A DNA stretch of 64,000 bases from Myxococcus eversor (GTDB lineage: Bacteria > Myxococcota > Myxococcia > Myxococcales > Myxococcaceae). The notes under the pieces were generated by a model, which saw nothing but the letters and a program-made list of their open reading frames with translations, did not search any database and was not told the DNA's origin. The position numbers and the translations under genes are program-made. Of the stretch, positions 27,301-35,577 are shown piece by piece; positions within the stretch are counted from its first letter, which is position 1, and every line of letters starts with the position of its first letter. The DNA lies in assembly GCF_010894455.1 (NCBI RefSeq), contig NZ_JAAIXY010000017.1:1-64000 (forward strand). The letters are read 5' to 3'.

Positions 27301-28938
27301 ATGCCCTCACTTCAGAACCTGGGGTTCTTCATCCTCCTGCTTGGCGTGCTCGTGACAGTGCACGAGCTCGGCCATTTCCTCGTGGCGAAGGCCTGCGGGG
27401 TGAAGGTCCTCAAGTTCTCCATCGGCTTCGGGCCCAAGCTCATCGGCTTCGTGAAGGGCGAGACGGAGTATCAAATCGCCCTGCTGCCCTTGGGCGGCTT
27501 CGTGAAGATGGCGGGGGACCTGCCTCATGAAGAGCTGAGCCCGGAAGAGGCCAGGCGCGGCTTCCTGGCGCAGCCCCCCTGGAAGCGCGGCCTCATCGTG
27601 CTGGCGGGGCCGGCCTTCAACCTCATCTTCCCCGTCATCGTCTATTTCTTCGTGTTCCTCGGCCCGCACCAGGCGACGTCCACCCTGGTGGGCTACGTGG
27701 AGCCCGGGATGCCCGCCGCCGCCGCCGGCATGCGCCCGGGAGACCGGGTGATGTCCGTGGAGGGCGAGTCGGTGCGCACCTTCGACGACATGCGGGACAC
27801 CTTCGTCGGGCGCTTCGAGCGGGCGATTCCCATCGTCGTGGAGCGGGACGGCCAGCCGGTGACGTTGACGGTGACGCCCATCAAGAACACGGAGACGTCG
27901 CCCATCGACACGGTGGAGCGGGGCCTCATCGGCGTGCTGCCGCTGGCCAAGCCGCCGCTGGTGGGCGTGCCCCCGGGTTCCGTGGCGGAGACCGCGGGGC
28001 TGCGCACGTTCGACCGCGTGCTGAGCGTCAACGGCGCCAGCGTCCCGGATGAGGCGCGGCTGTACCAGGAGCTGGGCCGGCACCCGGAGGGCGAGCCGCT
28101 CAAGGTCGTCGTGCGGCGCATGGACACCGTGGAGGCGGGCGTGGTGCAGGGGCAGGTGGCCCGCGTGGTGGAGGTGACGGTGCCGCGACAGCCCGGCGCG
28201 GGTCTGGCGGCGCTGGGCGCGGAACCGGCGGACCAGTACGTGGCGATGGTGATGCCCGGCAGCGCGGCCCAGAAGGCCGGGCTCAAGCAGGGTGACCGCA
28301 TCGTGTCGCTCGACGGCGAGGCGCTCGCGTCCTTCCGGCTGCTGGAGGTGAAGCTCAGCGGCGCCGAGGCCAAGCCCTTCTCGCTGACGTGGCGGAGCAA
28401 GGACGGCGAGCACACGCAGACGATTGCGCAGGCGCCGCTGATGGCGGAGGACGCCATGGGGCAGCAGCTCTCCAAGCTCTCCCTGGGCGCGCGCGGCTGG
28501 ACGCTGGTGGACGCGGACGTGGCCAAGGCGGACGAGGTGACGGTGCACCTGGGCCCCGCGGCGGCGCTGAAGCAGGCGGCCGTCGTCGTTCCGAAAATCG
28601 TCGGGCAGATGGTGAAGGTGCTCGGCGGTCTGGTCACCCGCGACGTGCCGCTGAGCACGGTGGGTGGCCCCATCATGATGTACCAGCTGGCGGCGCGCAG
28701 CGCGGAGCAGGGGCTGGACTCCTTCCTCAACCTGATGGCCATCATCTCCATCAACCTGGGGGTGATGAACCTGTTGCCCATCCCCGTGCTGGACGGGTTC
28801 GCGCTGCTGTCCGCCGCGTGGGAGGGCATCCGCCGTCGTCCCATTCCGGTGCGCGTGCGCGAGGCCGCCAACATGGTGGGTCTGGCGCTGCTCATCCTGT
28901 TGATGCTGCTGGTCTTCACCAACGACATCACCCGCTAG
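27301..28938 (+). CDS. rseP: Site-2 metalloprotease RseP
   Basis: A 545-residue M50 intramembrane protease. HELGH near residue 20 is the zinc motif, and NLLPIPVLDGF near residue 490 the second Asp-containing motif. Two PDZ domains lie between (GYVEPGMPAAAAGMRPGD and the later VMPGSAAQKAGLKQGD). The family normally has about 450 residues, so the periplasmic part is long. In other bacteria RseP cleaves anti-sigma factors to release stress sigma factors. The start ATG 27301 places the first helix at the usual point; a TTG at 27265 is an alternative. A paralogue lies at 36367-38253. Confidence 0.93.
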   Translation: MPSLQNLGFFILLLGVLVTVHELGHFLVAKACGVKVLKFSIGFGPKLIGFVKGETEYQIALLPLGGFVKMAGDLPHEELSPEEARRGFLAQPPWKRGLIVLAGPAFNLIFPVIVYFFVFLGPHQATSTLVGYVEPGMPAAAAGMRPGDRVMSVEGESVRTFDDMRDTFVGRFERAIPIVVERDGQPVTLTVTPIKNTETSPIDTVERGLIGVLPLAKPPLVGVPPGSVAETAGLRTFDRVLSVNGASVPDEARLYQELGRHPEGEPLKVVVRRMDTVEAGVVQGQVARVVEVTVPRQPGAGLAALGAEPADQYVAMVMPGSAAQKAGLKQGDRIVSLDGEALASFRLLEVKLSGAEAKPFSLTWRSKDGEHTQTIAQAPLMAEDAMGQQLSKLSLGARGWTLVDADVAKADEVTVHLGPAAALKQAAVVVPKIVGQMVKVLGGLVTRDVPLSTVGGPIMMYQLAARSAEQGLDSFLNLMAIISINLGVMNLLPIPVLDGFALLSAAWEGIRRRPIPVRVREAANMVGLALLILLMLLVFTNDITR

Positions 28939-28947
28939 AGAGGCCCC

Positions 28948-29436
28948 ATGCGCGCGAGCACCGTCGTCATCCTGCTGGCGCTGGGCATGGGCCTCTCCAC
29001 CGGCTGCGCGTCGCGCGCGGCGAAGCCGGACTCGCGCGAGGAGCCGAACCCTTCGCCGCCGTCTCCGGGCGTGACGAGGCGCGAGCAGATGCCGCGCTCC
29101 TATCTGGGCGAGGGGCTGGCCTCGTTCTACGGCCCGGGGCTGCACGGCCGTCCCACCGCGAGCGGGGAGCGCTTCAACCAGAACGAGCTGACGGCCGCGC
29201 ACCGCAAGGAGCGCTTCGGTTCGTGCGTGCGCGTGGTGAACATGGAGAACGGTCGCTCCGTGCAGGTCCGGGTGAATGACCGGGGGCCTTACGTGGACGG
29301 TCGCATCATCGACGTCTCGAAGGCCGCCGCCTCCAAGCTGGGCATGTTGGACAAGGGCGTGGTGCGCGTGCGGCTGTATCGCTGCAAGGACGCCGTGTCG
29401 GAGATTCCCCGCGCAATGTGGGCCGTGCCGGTGTAG
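28948..29436 (+). CDS. RlpA-like septal-ring lipoprotein
   Basis: A 162-residue lipoprotein with signal ending GLSTGC (Cys 20) and a double-psi beta-barrel from about residue 55: GLASFYGPGLHGRPTASGE, FNQNELTAAH, then VRVNDRGPYVDGRIIDVSKAA. RlpA proteins bind denuded glycan strands at the septum and in some species cleave them. The catalytic-type Asp in NDRGPY and the His in TAAH are retained. No SPOR domain is present, so localisation must differ from RlpA of Pseudomonas. It starts nine bases after rseP and ends nine before tsaB. Confidence 0.85.
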   Translation: MRASTVVILLALGMGLSTGCASRAAKPDSREEPNPSPPSPGVTRREQMPRSYLGEGLASFYGPGLHGRPTASGERFNQNELTAAHRKERFGSCVRVVNMENGRSVQVRVNDRGPYVDGRIIDVSKAAASKLGMLDKGVVRVRLYRCKDAVSEIPRAMWAVPV

Positions 29437-29445
29437 GGAGCGCCC

Positions 29446-30183
29446 ATGTTCCTCGCGCTGGACACCTCCACGCTGACGATGTCGCTCGCCCTGGTGGAGC
29501 GCGGGCCGGATGGCGCCGTGCGCGCGGTGGAGCACTCCGTGGTGCGTCCGCCCGTGAAGCAGAGCGAGGCGCTGCCCGGTGTCGTCGGGGAGCTCCTGGC
29601 CCGTCATGGCCTCAAGCTGGCGGACCTGGAGGGGCTCGTCGTGGGGCTGGGGCCCGGCTCCTTCACGGGGCTGCGCATCGGCCTGGCCACGGTGAAGTCG
29701 CTGGCGTACGCGACGGGCCTCAAGGTGGCTGGCGCGTCCTCGCTGGCGGCCGTGGCGCTGGAGGGCCCGGAGGACGTGCCGCTGTACTGCCTCGCGGTGG
29801 CGCGCAAGGACGACCTGTACCTGGGCGCCTACGTCCGGCGTGGCGCCACGGTGGAGGCGCTGGAGCCGGAGACGGCCATGTCGCCCAAGGACGTGGCCGC
29901 GCGCATGGCCGCGGAGCCCCGGGCGGTGGCGCTGGGGCCGGCGCTGGTGGACTACCGCGCGGCGCTGGTGTCCCACGGCGTGGCCCCGGAGCGGCTGCTG
30001 ACGGGGGGGGAGTTCCCCTCGGCGGTGGAGCTGACGCGGCTTGTGCGCATGCCGGAGACGTTCTCGCTCGAGGCCCTCTTCGCCATGGAGCCGCACTACG
30101 TGCGGGCCTCCGAGCCGGAGCGAAACCCCAAGTTCCCTCCGCTGCCGGGGCCGGTGCCCACGGCGCGGTTGAAGGACGACTGA
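29446..30183 (+). CDS. tsaB: tRNA N6-adenosine threonylcarbamoyltransferase subunit TsaB
   Basis: A 245-residue ASKHA-fold protein that pairs with TsaD and TsaE to put threonylcarbamoyl on A37 of ANN-decoding tRNAs. The N-terminus FLALDTSTLTMSLAL and the GLGPGSFTGLRIGLATVKSLA region are classic TsaB signatures, and the length is typical. It lies in the cytoplasm. Short gaps suggest an operon with rseP and rlpA upstream; the following Asd-like gene is 43 bases away. Confidence 0.92.
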   Translation: MFLALDTSTLTMSLALVERGPDGAVRAVEHSVVRPPVKQSEALPGVVGELLARHGLKLADLEGLVVGLGPGSFTGLRIGLATVKSLAYATGLKVAGASSLAAVALEGPEDVPLYCLAVARKDDLYLGAYVRRGATVEALEPETAMSPKDVAARMAAEPRAVALGPALVDYRAALVSHGVAPERLLTGGEFPSAVELTRLVRMPETFSLEALFAMEPHYVRASEPERNPKFPPLPGPVPTARLKDD

Positions 30184-30226
30184 AGCGTCCAGCGCTCACG
30201 CGCTCGGGCGATGCAAAGGACGCGCG

Positions 30227-31255
30227 ATGAAAGACGATTTCAAGATTGCCGTGGTGGGCGCCACGGGCGTGGTGGGCCGTGAGGTGTTGGCCGCGCTGCA
30301 CGCGCGCGACGTGCCCGCGGAGCAGGTGCATGCCTTCGGCTCCGAGCGTTCGAAGGGCCTGTCGGTGGAGTACGGCGAGGACTCGCTGGACGTGGAGCGC
30401 GCCGTGCCCGAGGCCTTCCGGGGCATGGGCCTGGTGCTGCTGGCCACGCCCGCCGAGGCGTCCCGCACGCTGGCGCCGGCCGCGCAGGCCGCGGGCGCGT
30501 GGGTGGTGGATGTCAGCTCCGCCTTCCGGGGCGACGGCAACGTCCCGCTGGTGCTGCCGGGCTTCAACACGGAGCTGCTCGGCGCGACGATGAAGGGGCG
30601 CATGGTGTGCCTGCCGAGCGCGGTGACGACAGCCTCCGTGCATGTCATCGAGCCCCTGCGTCGGGCCTTCGGCGTGGTGCGCGCGCAGGTGACGGCGATG
30701 ATGAGCGTGTCCAGCGCGGGCGTGCGCGGCGTGGCGGAGCTGGAGAAGCAGACCGCGGACTTGATGTCCGGGCGCGAGCCGGACCCGAGCGTCTTCCCGC
30801 ACCGCGTGGGCTTCAACCTGGTGCCCCAGGTGGGCGGCTTCATGGTGGGCTCCCCGTGGACGGAGGAGGAGGGCGGCTGGACGCTGGAGGCCGCGCGGCT
30901 GTTCGCGACGGTAGGGGATGCGCTCGTGCTCGCCGGCACCGCGGTGCAGGTGCCCAGCTTCTACGGCCACGGCCTCACCCTCAACGTGCAGCTCAAGAAG
31001 GCGGGCCCGGTGGAGCAGGTGCGCGCGGCCCTGAAGACGTCGCCCGCCCTCAAGGTGCTGGACACCCCCGGTGAGCGCATCTACCCCATGCCCATGCTCG
31101 TCACGTCGGACCCCACGGTGCACGTGGGCCGGGTGCGCGCCTTCCCGCAGGCCCCGGAGTGGGTGACGCTCTTCGCCGCCGTGGACAACGCCACCCGGGG
31201 CGCCGCCCTCAACCTGGTGGAGGCTGGCCTCAAGCTGGCCGAGCGCGCCGTCTGA
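30227..31255 (+). CDS. Aspartate-semialdehyde dehydrogenase-like protein lacking the catalytic Cys
   Basis: A 342-residue protein with the Asd fold: GATGVVGREVLAAL (NADP loop), GSERSKGL, VVDVSSAFR, SSAGVRGVAELEKQ, VPSFYGHGL and VDNATRGAALN. Where active Asd enzymes have NPNCST with the acylated Cys, this protein reads LPSAVTT (residues 129-135), putting Ala 132 at the catalytic position. It should therefore not make aspartate semialdehyde. It resembles in this respect the USG-1 type Asd homologues of gamma-proteobacteria. C128 lies nearby but is shifted. It is not next to lysine or threonine genes. A structural or regulatory role is possible. Confidence 0.8.
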   Translation: MKDDFKIAVVGATGVVGREVLAALHARDVPAEQVHAFGSERSKGLSVEYGEDSLDVERAVPEAFRGMGLVLLATPAEASRTLAPAAQAAGAWVVDVSSAFRGDGNVPLVLPGFNTELLGATMKGRMVCLPSAVTTASVHVIEPLRRAFGVVRAQVTAMMSVSSAGVRGVAELEKQTADLMSGREPDPSVFPHRVGFNLVPQVGGFMVGSPWTEEEGGWTLEAARLFATVGDALVLAGTAVQVPSFYGHGLTLNVQLKKAGPVEQVRAALKTSPALKVLDTPGERIYPMPMLVTSDPTVHVGRVRAFPQAPEWVTLFAAVDNATRGAALNLVEAGLKLAERAV

Positions 31256-31275
31256 CAAATTGGCACAAGGGCCGC

Positions 31276-31309
31276 GGCCGTCCTGCCTGTTTGGCTCGCC
31301 AGGACGGCC
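31276..31309 (+). terminator. Probable terminator hairpin after the Asd-like gene
   Basis: A perfect 10-bp stem GGCCGTCCTG/CAGGACGGCC (31276-31285 with 31300-31309) and a 14-base loop, 20 bases after the stop. No long T run follows, so it may need Rho or act weakly. Confidence 0.55.
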
Positions 31310-31381
31310 CGCGAGGGCCAAAAGTAGGCATGCGGGAACGATTTGAGTGTGGCCTCCCGCTTGCTAGCTTGCGGCTTACCC

Positions 31382-32305
31382 ATGCGCCTCACATTCGCCG
31401 TGCTCCTGCTCTTCGCGTCGACCGCCCTTGGGCAGACGGCCCCGGTCGTGAACTTCGCGATCCCGGGCACCACCGCCCAGAACAACGAAATCGTTGTCTC
31501 CAAACAAACCTGCGCCGACCTGAGGACCGTCACCTGGACGCGGACGGGGGCCCTGGCGTGCAGCTCGCTCATCTTCTGGCTGTCGCCGGACAACTGTACG
31601 GGGGAGCCGGGCACGGGGGACCTGGTGCTCGGTAATGAGGTGCCCCAAGGTGACACCACGACCCTGTCCGGCACGCTCCAACTGAGGATGAGCGACGCGC
31701 TCGCCGCGAGCAGCCCGACCCTTTCGTGTAGCACCCAGGCGGAGAACAAGAGCTACAAGCTTTGTGCGTCGACGGAGAAGCAGGACTCGACCCTGGACTG
31801 TGACGATGAGCGCTCCAACATCGGCCAGCCGACCATCACCTTCACCCTGGACCCGGTCGCTCCCCCAGCGCCCGCGCTTCCGGCCGTGACGGGGCTGGAC
31901 AGCGCGCTGAGCGTCAGTGTGACGGTGTCTGGTGACGCGTCGCAGATGAAGGTGCAGGTGGTGGAACTGGTGCAGGGCGGAGAGGACGGCGGCACGGTCA
32001 CCGCAGGCGAACTCGTGGTGGAGAAGACCCAGACGATCGACAACACGGTGTTCCGGATGGACGGCTTGGTGAACGGCAAGTTGTACGGCGTGCAAGCCAT
32101 CGCCTACGACAAGGCGGGGAATCCGAGTGACGAGTCGCCCCTGGCGACCGGCTCGCCGATTCCGAGCGATGGGTTCTTCGCGGCCTATCGTGAGGCGGGC
32201 GGTCAGGAGACGGGCGGGTGTGGAGCGGGTGGTGGCGGGCTCGCGCTGGGCGCTGTGGTGGCGGCCCTGGGGTTCTGGATGATGTCGAGGAGGAAGCTGT
32301 CATGA
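31382..32305 (+). CDS. Secreted protein with MYXO-CTERM-like anchor
   Basis: A 307-residue exported protein. ATG 31382 gives a signal peptide (MRLTFAVLLLFASTALG) cut after ALG or AQT. The mature domain has paired Cys and a fibronectin-type-III-like stretch late in the protein (GLVNGKLYGVQAIAYDKAGN). The C-terminus is Gly-rich, CGAGGGGLALGAVVAALGFW, then a basic end RRKLS, matching the MYXO-CTERM sorting signal of myxobacterial surface proteins. From memory, Myxococcus has a family named after MXAN_2561 of this type, followed by an MXAN_2562-type barrel as here; I could not check that. Overlaps the next gene. Confidence 0.75.
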   Translation: MRLTFAVLLLFASTALGQTAPVVNFAIPGTTAQNNEIVVSKQTCADLRTVTWTRTGALACSSLIFWLSPDNCTGEPGTGDLVLGNEVPQGDTTTLSGTLQLRMSDALAASSPTLSCSTQAENKSYKLCASTEKQDSTLDCDDERSNIGQPTITFTLDPVAPPAPALPAVTGLDSALSVSVTVSGDASQMKVQVVELVQGGEDGGTVTAGELVVEKTQTIDNTVFRMDGLVNGKLYGVQAIAYDKAGNPSDESPLATGSPIPSDGFFAAYREAGGQETGGCGAGGGGLALGAVVAALGFWMMSRRKLS

Positions 32306-33030
32306 GTCGGGCACGGGCCGTGAGTGTGGCCATGATGGTCGCCGCGCTGCCGGCGTGGGCGCAGGACGTCGGAGTGGTTTCGGACGAGCAGTTCCAGTCG
32401 CCTCGCAGCGGCGGCATCATCATCCGGGCGGGCGGCTACAAGCCGCTGTTGGATGATGAGAAGGCGCTCAATGGGAAGACGCCCTTCAAGGACACGTTCG
32501 GGGATTCGTCGCTCCTGCTCGCGGAGCTGGAGATTCAGGGGTACTTCTACCAGGGCATTGGCACCGCGGGTGTGGGGGTGTCGGCCGGCTACGGCGAGAA
32601 GTACGCGGCGGCGAAGCTTGAGAGCGGAGCCAACGCGGCGGAGCTGACGGCGCTGAAGGTGGTGCCGCTCGGGCTCAACCTCTTCTACAAGTTCGACTAC
32701 GCCGCCTTCGAGTGGGGCATCCCCCTGGTGCCGTACGGCAAGGTGGGCCTCGTCTACTCGCCGTGGTGGGTGACGAAGGGCAACGACGACGAGGTGGTCG
32801 ACGGCATCAACGCCAGCGGCGGCAAGTGGGGTTGGAGCGCGACGGGCGGGATGTCCTTCCTGCTGGACGTGCTGCAGCCGCGCTTCGCGCGCGACTTCGA
32901 CTCGGGGCTGGGCATCAACCACAGCTACCTGTTCGCCGAGTACACCTACTCGGATGTGGACAATTTCGGCAAGCCGGGCTTCGTGCTCTCCAGCCGGCGC
33001 TGGATGTTCGGACTCGCGCTGGACTATTAG
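32302..33030 (+). CDS. Outer-membrane beta-barrel protein
   Basis: A 242-residue protein with a signal peptide (AMMVAALPAWAQ) and alternating aromatic/polar strands such as LNLFYKFDYAAFEWGIPLV, ending in an aromatic residue (LALDY), as outer-membrane barrels do. It starts at ATG 32302 inside the stop of the MYXO-CTERM gene (ATGA), so the two are translationally coupled and may work together on the surface. I recall a Myxococcus family (MXAN_2562 type) of this kind but cannot verify identity. No enzymatic motif is visible. Confidence 0.75.
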   Translation: MSRARAVSVAMMVAALPAWAQDVGVVSDEQFQSPRSGGIIIRAGGYKPLLDDEKALNGKTPFKDTFGDSSLLLAELEIQGYFYQGIGTAGVGVSAGYGEKYAAAKLESGANAAELTALKVVPLGLNLFYKFDYAAFEWGIPLVPYGKVGLVYSPWWVTKGNDDEVVDGINASGGKWGWSATGGMSFLLDVLQPRFARDFDSGLGINHSYLFAEYTYSDVDNFGKPGFVLSSRRWMFGLALDY

Positions 33031-33036
33031 CGGCGG

Positions 33037-34902
33037 ATGCCGCTCTTTCCGCGCTCCTTCCGCCCGTTCGTCGCGCTCCTCCTCTTGATGGTCGCCGTGG
33101 GCCCCTGGGCCTCCGGCTGCCGGCGCGTCGTCCGGGCGGACCTGGGCGCGGACCGCACCGTGGAAGCGGGCGTGCCCGTGGAGCTGGGCTCGGGCGAGGC
33201 GGGGGCGCAGGCCCTCACCTGGGAGCCCGGTGACGGGACGCCCGCGTCGCAAGGCGCGCGGCTGTCACATGCGTTCGCGCGCGTGGGCACGTACACGGTT
33301 CGGGCGCTGCACGAGGGCCAGGAGGTCGGCCGCGTGCGGCTCACCGTGGTGCCGCGTCCGCTGCTGCGCGCGGTGCCCTCGGATGCGCGCTCGCTGCTGT
33401 GGGTGCCTCGACTGCAGGGCAACGTGGAGCCGCTCGTGGACTTCTATGAGCGGCTCGTCGGTCCCGACGAGGCGGAGCAGGCGCTGCGGGAGGCTCCCCT
33501 GGTGTCGCTCGTGCTGAGCAGCCTGACGAACGGCTCCAGCAGCGTGGTGGACCCCGAGGAGGGCTTTGGCCTCTTCATGGTGCCCGCGTTCGACGGCGTG
33601 GTGGCGCTCCTGGGCGTGACGGAGCCCGACGCGGCGCTGGCGGCGGTGGCGAAGGAGCTGGAGGGCGTGGGGCACGAGGTGACTCCCACCGGGGACGGCG
33701 CCATGCGCGTGACGCCCCTGGACTCCAGCGAGGCGATGCTGCTGTTCGTCGACCGGGGCTACCTGTACCTGGCGATTCCGGACAGCGCGGATGCCGACGC
33801 GGAGCCCGAGGCGGGTGAGACGCTGGAGGTGCTGGCCCTGGCCGAGGAGGCTCCGGCGGTGGTGGGCGACGTGGAGGTGGCGCGCCGCGCGGTGAAGGGC
33901 CTGTCCGGCCCCGGGCTCTCCGAAGCCGCGCTGCTGACGGAGCTGCGGCCGAAGGTGGCCGAGGGCAATGTCTACGTGTACTCGGGCGCGCTGCGGCGGG
34001 AAGAGGAAGGGGAGGAGGCGGGGCCGGTGCGTGGGTTCTTCGCGTCGGTGACGGTGCTGCCGGAGCGCCTGTCGTTGGATGGCTTCCTGTCATCCACGCG
34101 GCCGTTGTTGCAGGGGGCGGATGCGCCCGCGTCGGCGCTGCTCCTGGACAGCGCGCTGGGGCCGGTGGCCGCCGCGCAGCTCTCCGTGCCTCCGGAGGAA
34201 TTGGCGAAGCTGGTGTTCGGCGCGCCGGGCTCACCGCACCGGGAGCGCACGGTGGAGCGCTGGCGCGCGCGGGGACTGGACGCGGAGGCGCTGTTGAAGG
34301 CGCTGCGCGGCGACGTGGCCATGCTGGTGTACTTCGACGCGCCCGCGTTCCTGCGCAACTTCGTCCAGAAGCAGCGCCCGGAGCCCAAGGGCACGCTGCT
34401 CATCGACGCGGGCCTGACGTCGGCGGAGCCGGTGATGCGACTGCTCGATGCGCGGCTGGAGGGCACGTCGCTGCGCTACAGCACGGAGAAGATTCCCGGA
34501 GGCAAGGTCTACCGGACGCTGCTCCAGGGGTATCCCATCGAGCTGAAGGTGGGGCCCGAGCGGGCCACGCTCGTCGCGGGCGAGTCGCTGGACGGCCGGC
34601 CCCGCGGCGACGTGGGCCGTGCCCTGCGCGAGCAACTGGGAGGTGAGGCGTTCGGTGCCGGGCACATGTCGGTGATGGCGGACCTGGGCCAGCTTCGCGC
34701 GGACCTGGATGCACAACGGTCCGTGCCCGGGGTGTCGCCGGAGCGGCTCGCGTCCGCCCAGGCGCTCATCAAGGCGGTGCTGGAGGGGTTCACGCCCCTG
34801 GACTCGGCCTTCCTGGACTTCTCGCTCGCCGAAGGAGGCGCGCGGCTCAAGGGCGAGCTGCGGCTTCGCGAGGACACTCGGACGGGACGAGGTTGGCGGT
34901 GA
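33037..34902 (+). CDS. PKD-domain lipoprotein of unknown function
   Basis: A 621-residue protein with a lipoprotein signal (LLLLMVAVGPWASGC, Cys 28) and an N-terminal PKD-like domain (LTWEPGDGTPASQGARLSHA, then GTYTVRAL) at about residues 35-105. The remaining 500 residues are rich in Ala, Leu, Glu and Val with no recognised enzyme motif; short LVxxxDRGYLYLAIPD-like segments suggest repeated beta-alpha units. It begins six bases after the barrel gene and overlaps the molybdopterin gene by four bases (GTGA). It probably sits on the outer membrane with the two preceding surface proteins. Confidence 0.7.
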   Translation: MPLFPRSFRPFVALLLLMVAVGPWASGCRRVVRADLGADRTVEAGVPVELGSGEAGAQALTWEPGDGTPASQGARLSHAFARVGTYTVRALHEGQEVGRVRLTVVPRPLLRAVPSDARSLLWVPRLQGNVEPLVDFYERLVGPDEAEQALREAPLVSLVLSSLTNGSSSVVDPEEGFGLFMVPAFDGVVALLGVTEPDAALAAVAKELEGVGHEVTPTGDGAMRVTPLDSSEAMLLFVDRGYLYLAIPDSADADAEPEAGETLEVLALAEEAPAVVGDVEVARRAVKGLSGPGLSEAALLTELRPKVAEGNVYVYSGALRREEEGEEAGPVRGFFASVTVLPERLSLDGFLSSTRPLLQGADAPASALLLDSALGPVAAAQLSVPPEELAKLVFGAPGSPHRERTVERWRARGLDAEALLKALRGDVAMLVYFDAPAFLRNFVQKQRPEPKGTLLIDAGLTSAEPVMRLLDARLEGTSLRYSTEKIPGGKVYRTLLQGYPIELKVGPERATLVAGESLDGRPRGDVGRALREQLGGEAFGAGHMSVMADLGQLRADLDAQRSVPGVSPERLASAQALIKAVLEGFTPLDSAFLDFSLAEGGARLKGELRLREDTRTGRGWR

Positions 34903-35573
34903 GCGCGGGGGGCACCATCACCGTGCTGTACTTCGCCGCCGCGCGTGAGCGGACGGGACGGGCGCGTGAGTCCGTGGAGGTGCCCGAGGGCGCGTCGGTG
35001 AAGGACGTGCTCGGGTTGCTCGCGACGGCGCACCCGGGGCTCGCGGTGCTGTTGCCTCATCTGCGCGTGGCGGTGGACCAGGAGTTCGTGGGCGCGGAGG
35101 CGCCGGTGCGCGCGGGCGCGGAGGTGGCGCTGATTCCTCCCGTGGCGGGTGGCTCGCCCGGACTGTTCCGGGTGGTGGACCGGCCGTTGCGGCTGGAAGA
35201 GGTGGTGGAGGCGGTGGGCGGTGATGCGTATGGCGGGCTGGTGACGTTCAGCGGTTCCGTGCGCGACCAGACGAAGGGGCGACGCGTGCTGCGGTTGGAG
35301 TACGAGGCCTACGCGCCCATGGCGGAGAAGAAGCTGGCGGAGATTGGCGCGGAGGCCACGGCGCAGTGGCCCGGTGTGCGACTGGCGATTGTCCACCGCG
35401 TGGGCACGCTGGTGCCCGGAGAGCTGGCGGTGGTCATCGCCGCCGCGGCCCCGCATCGCAAGGAGGCGTTCCGGGGCTGTGAGCACGCCATCGAGCGGCT
35501 CAAGCAGGACGTGCCCATCTGGAAGAAGGAGTTCTTCGAAGACGGCGAGGTCTGGGTCGGGCTGGGGCCCTGA
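34899..35573 (+). CDS. Fused MoaD-MoaE molybdopterin synthase
   Basis: A 224-residue protein joining both subunits of molybdopterin synthase. Residues 1-85 are MoaD-like (TVLYFAAARERTG, ending LIPPVAGG), residues about 90-224 MoaE-like (GGLVTFSGSVRDQTKGRRV, EYEAYAPMAEKKL, HRVGTLVPGELAV, PIWKKEFFEDGEVW with the active-site Lys pair). MoaD carries sulfur on a free C-terminal GG; here the GG is internal, so cleavage after it is expected, as reported for mycobacterial MoaX. The start is GTG 34899 within the previous stop. No other moa gene is in the window, but a ThiF/MoeB-type activator lies at 61526-62686. Confidence 0.88.
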   Translation: MSAGGTITVLYFAAARERTGRARESVEVPEGASVKDVLGLLATAHPGLAVLLPHLRVAVDQEFVGAEAPVRAGAEVALIPPVAGGSPGLFRVVDRPLRLEEVVEAVGGDAYGGLVTFSGSVRDQTKGRRVLRLEYEAYAPMAEKKLAEIGAEATAQWPGVRLAIVHRVGTLVPGELAVVIAAAAPHRKEAFRGCEHAIERLKQDVPIWKKEFFEDGEVWVGLGP

Positions 35574-35577
35574 CGTC

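Noticed and set aside
27307..30096. A 929-codon minus-strand open frame opposite rseP, rlpA and tsaB.
   Set aside because: The plus-strand genes have exact family motifs; this frame gives a His/Arg/Gln-rich product with no recognisable domain.
31261..31275. A sigma-54-like element TGGCAC-(7)-GC.
   Set aside because: GG/GC spacing fits but the -12 half is CCGC rather than TTGC, and it overlaps the terminator hairpin; one match in a GC-rich genome is expected by chance.
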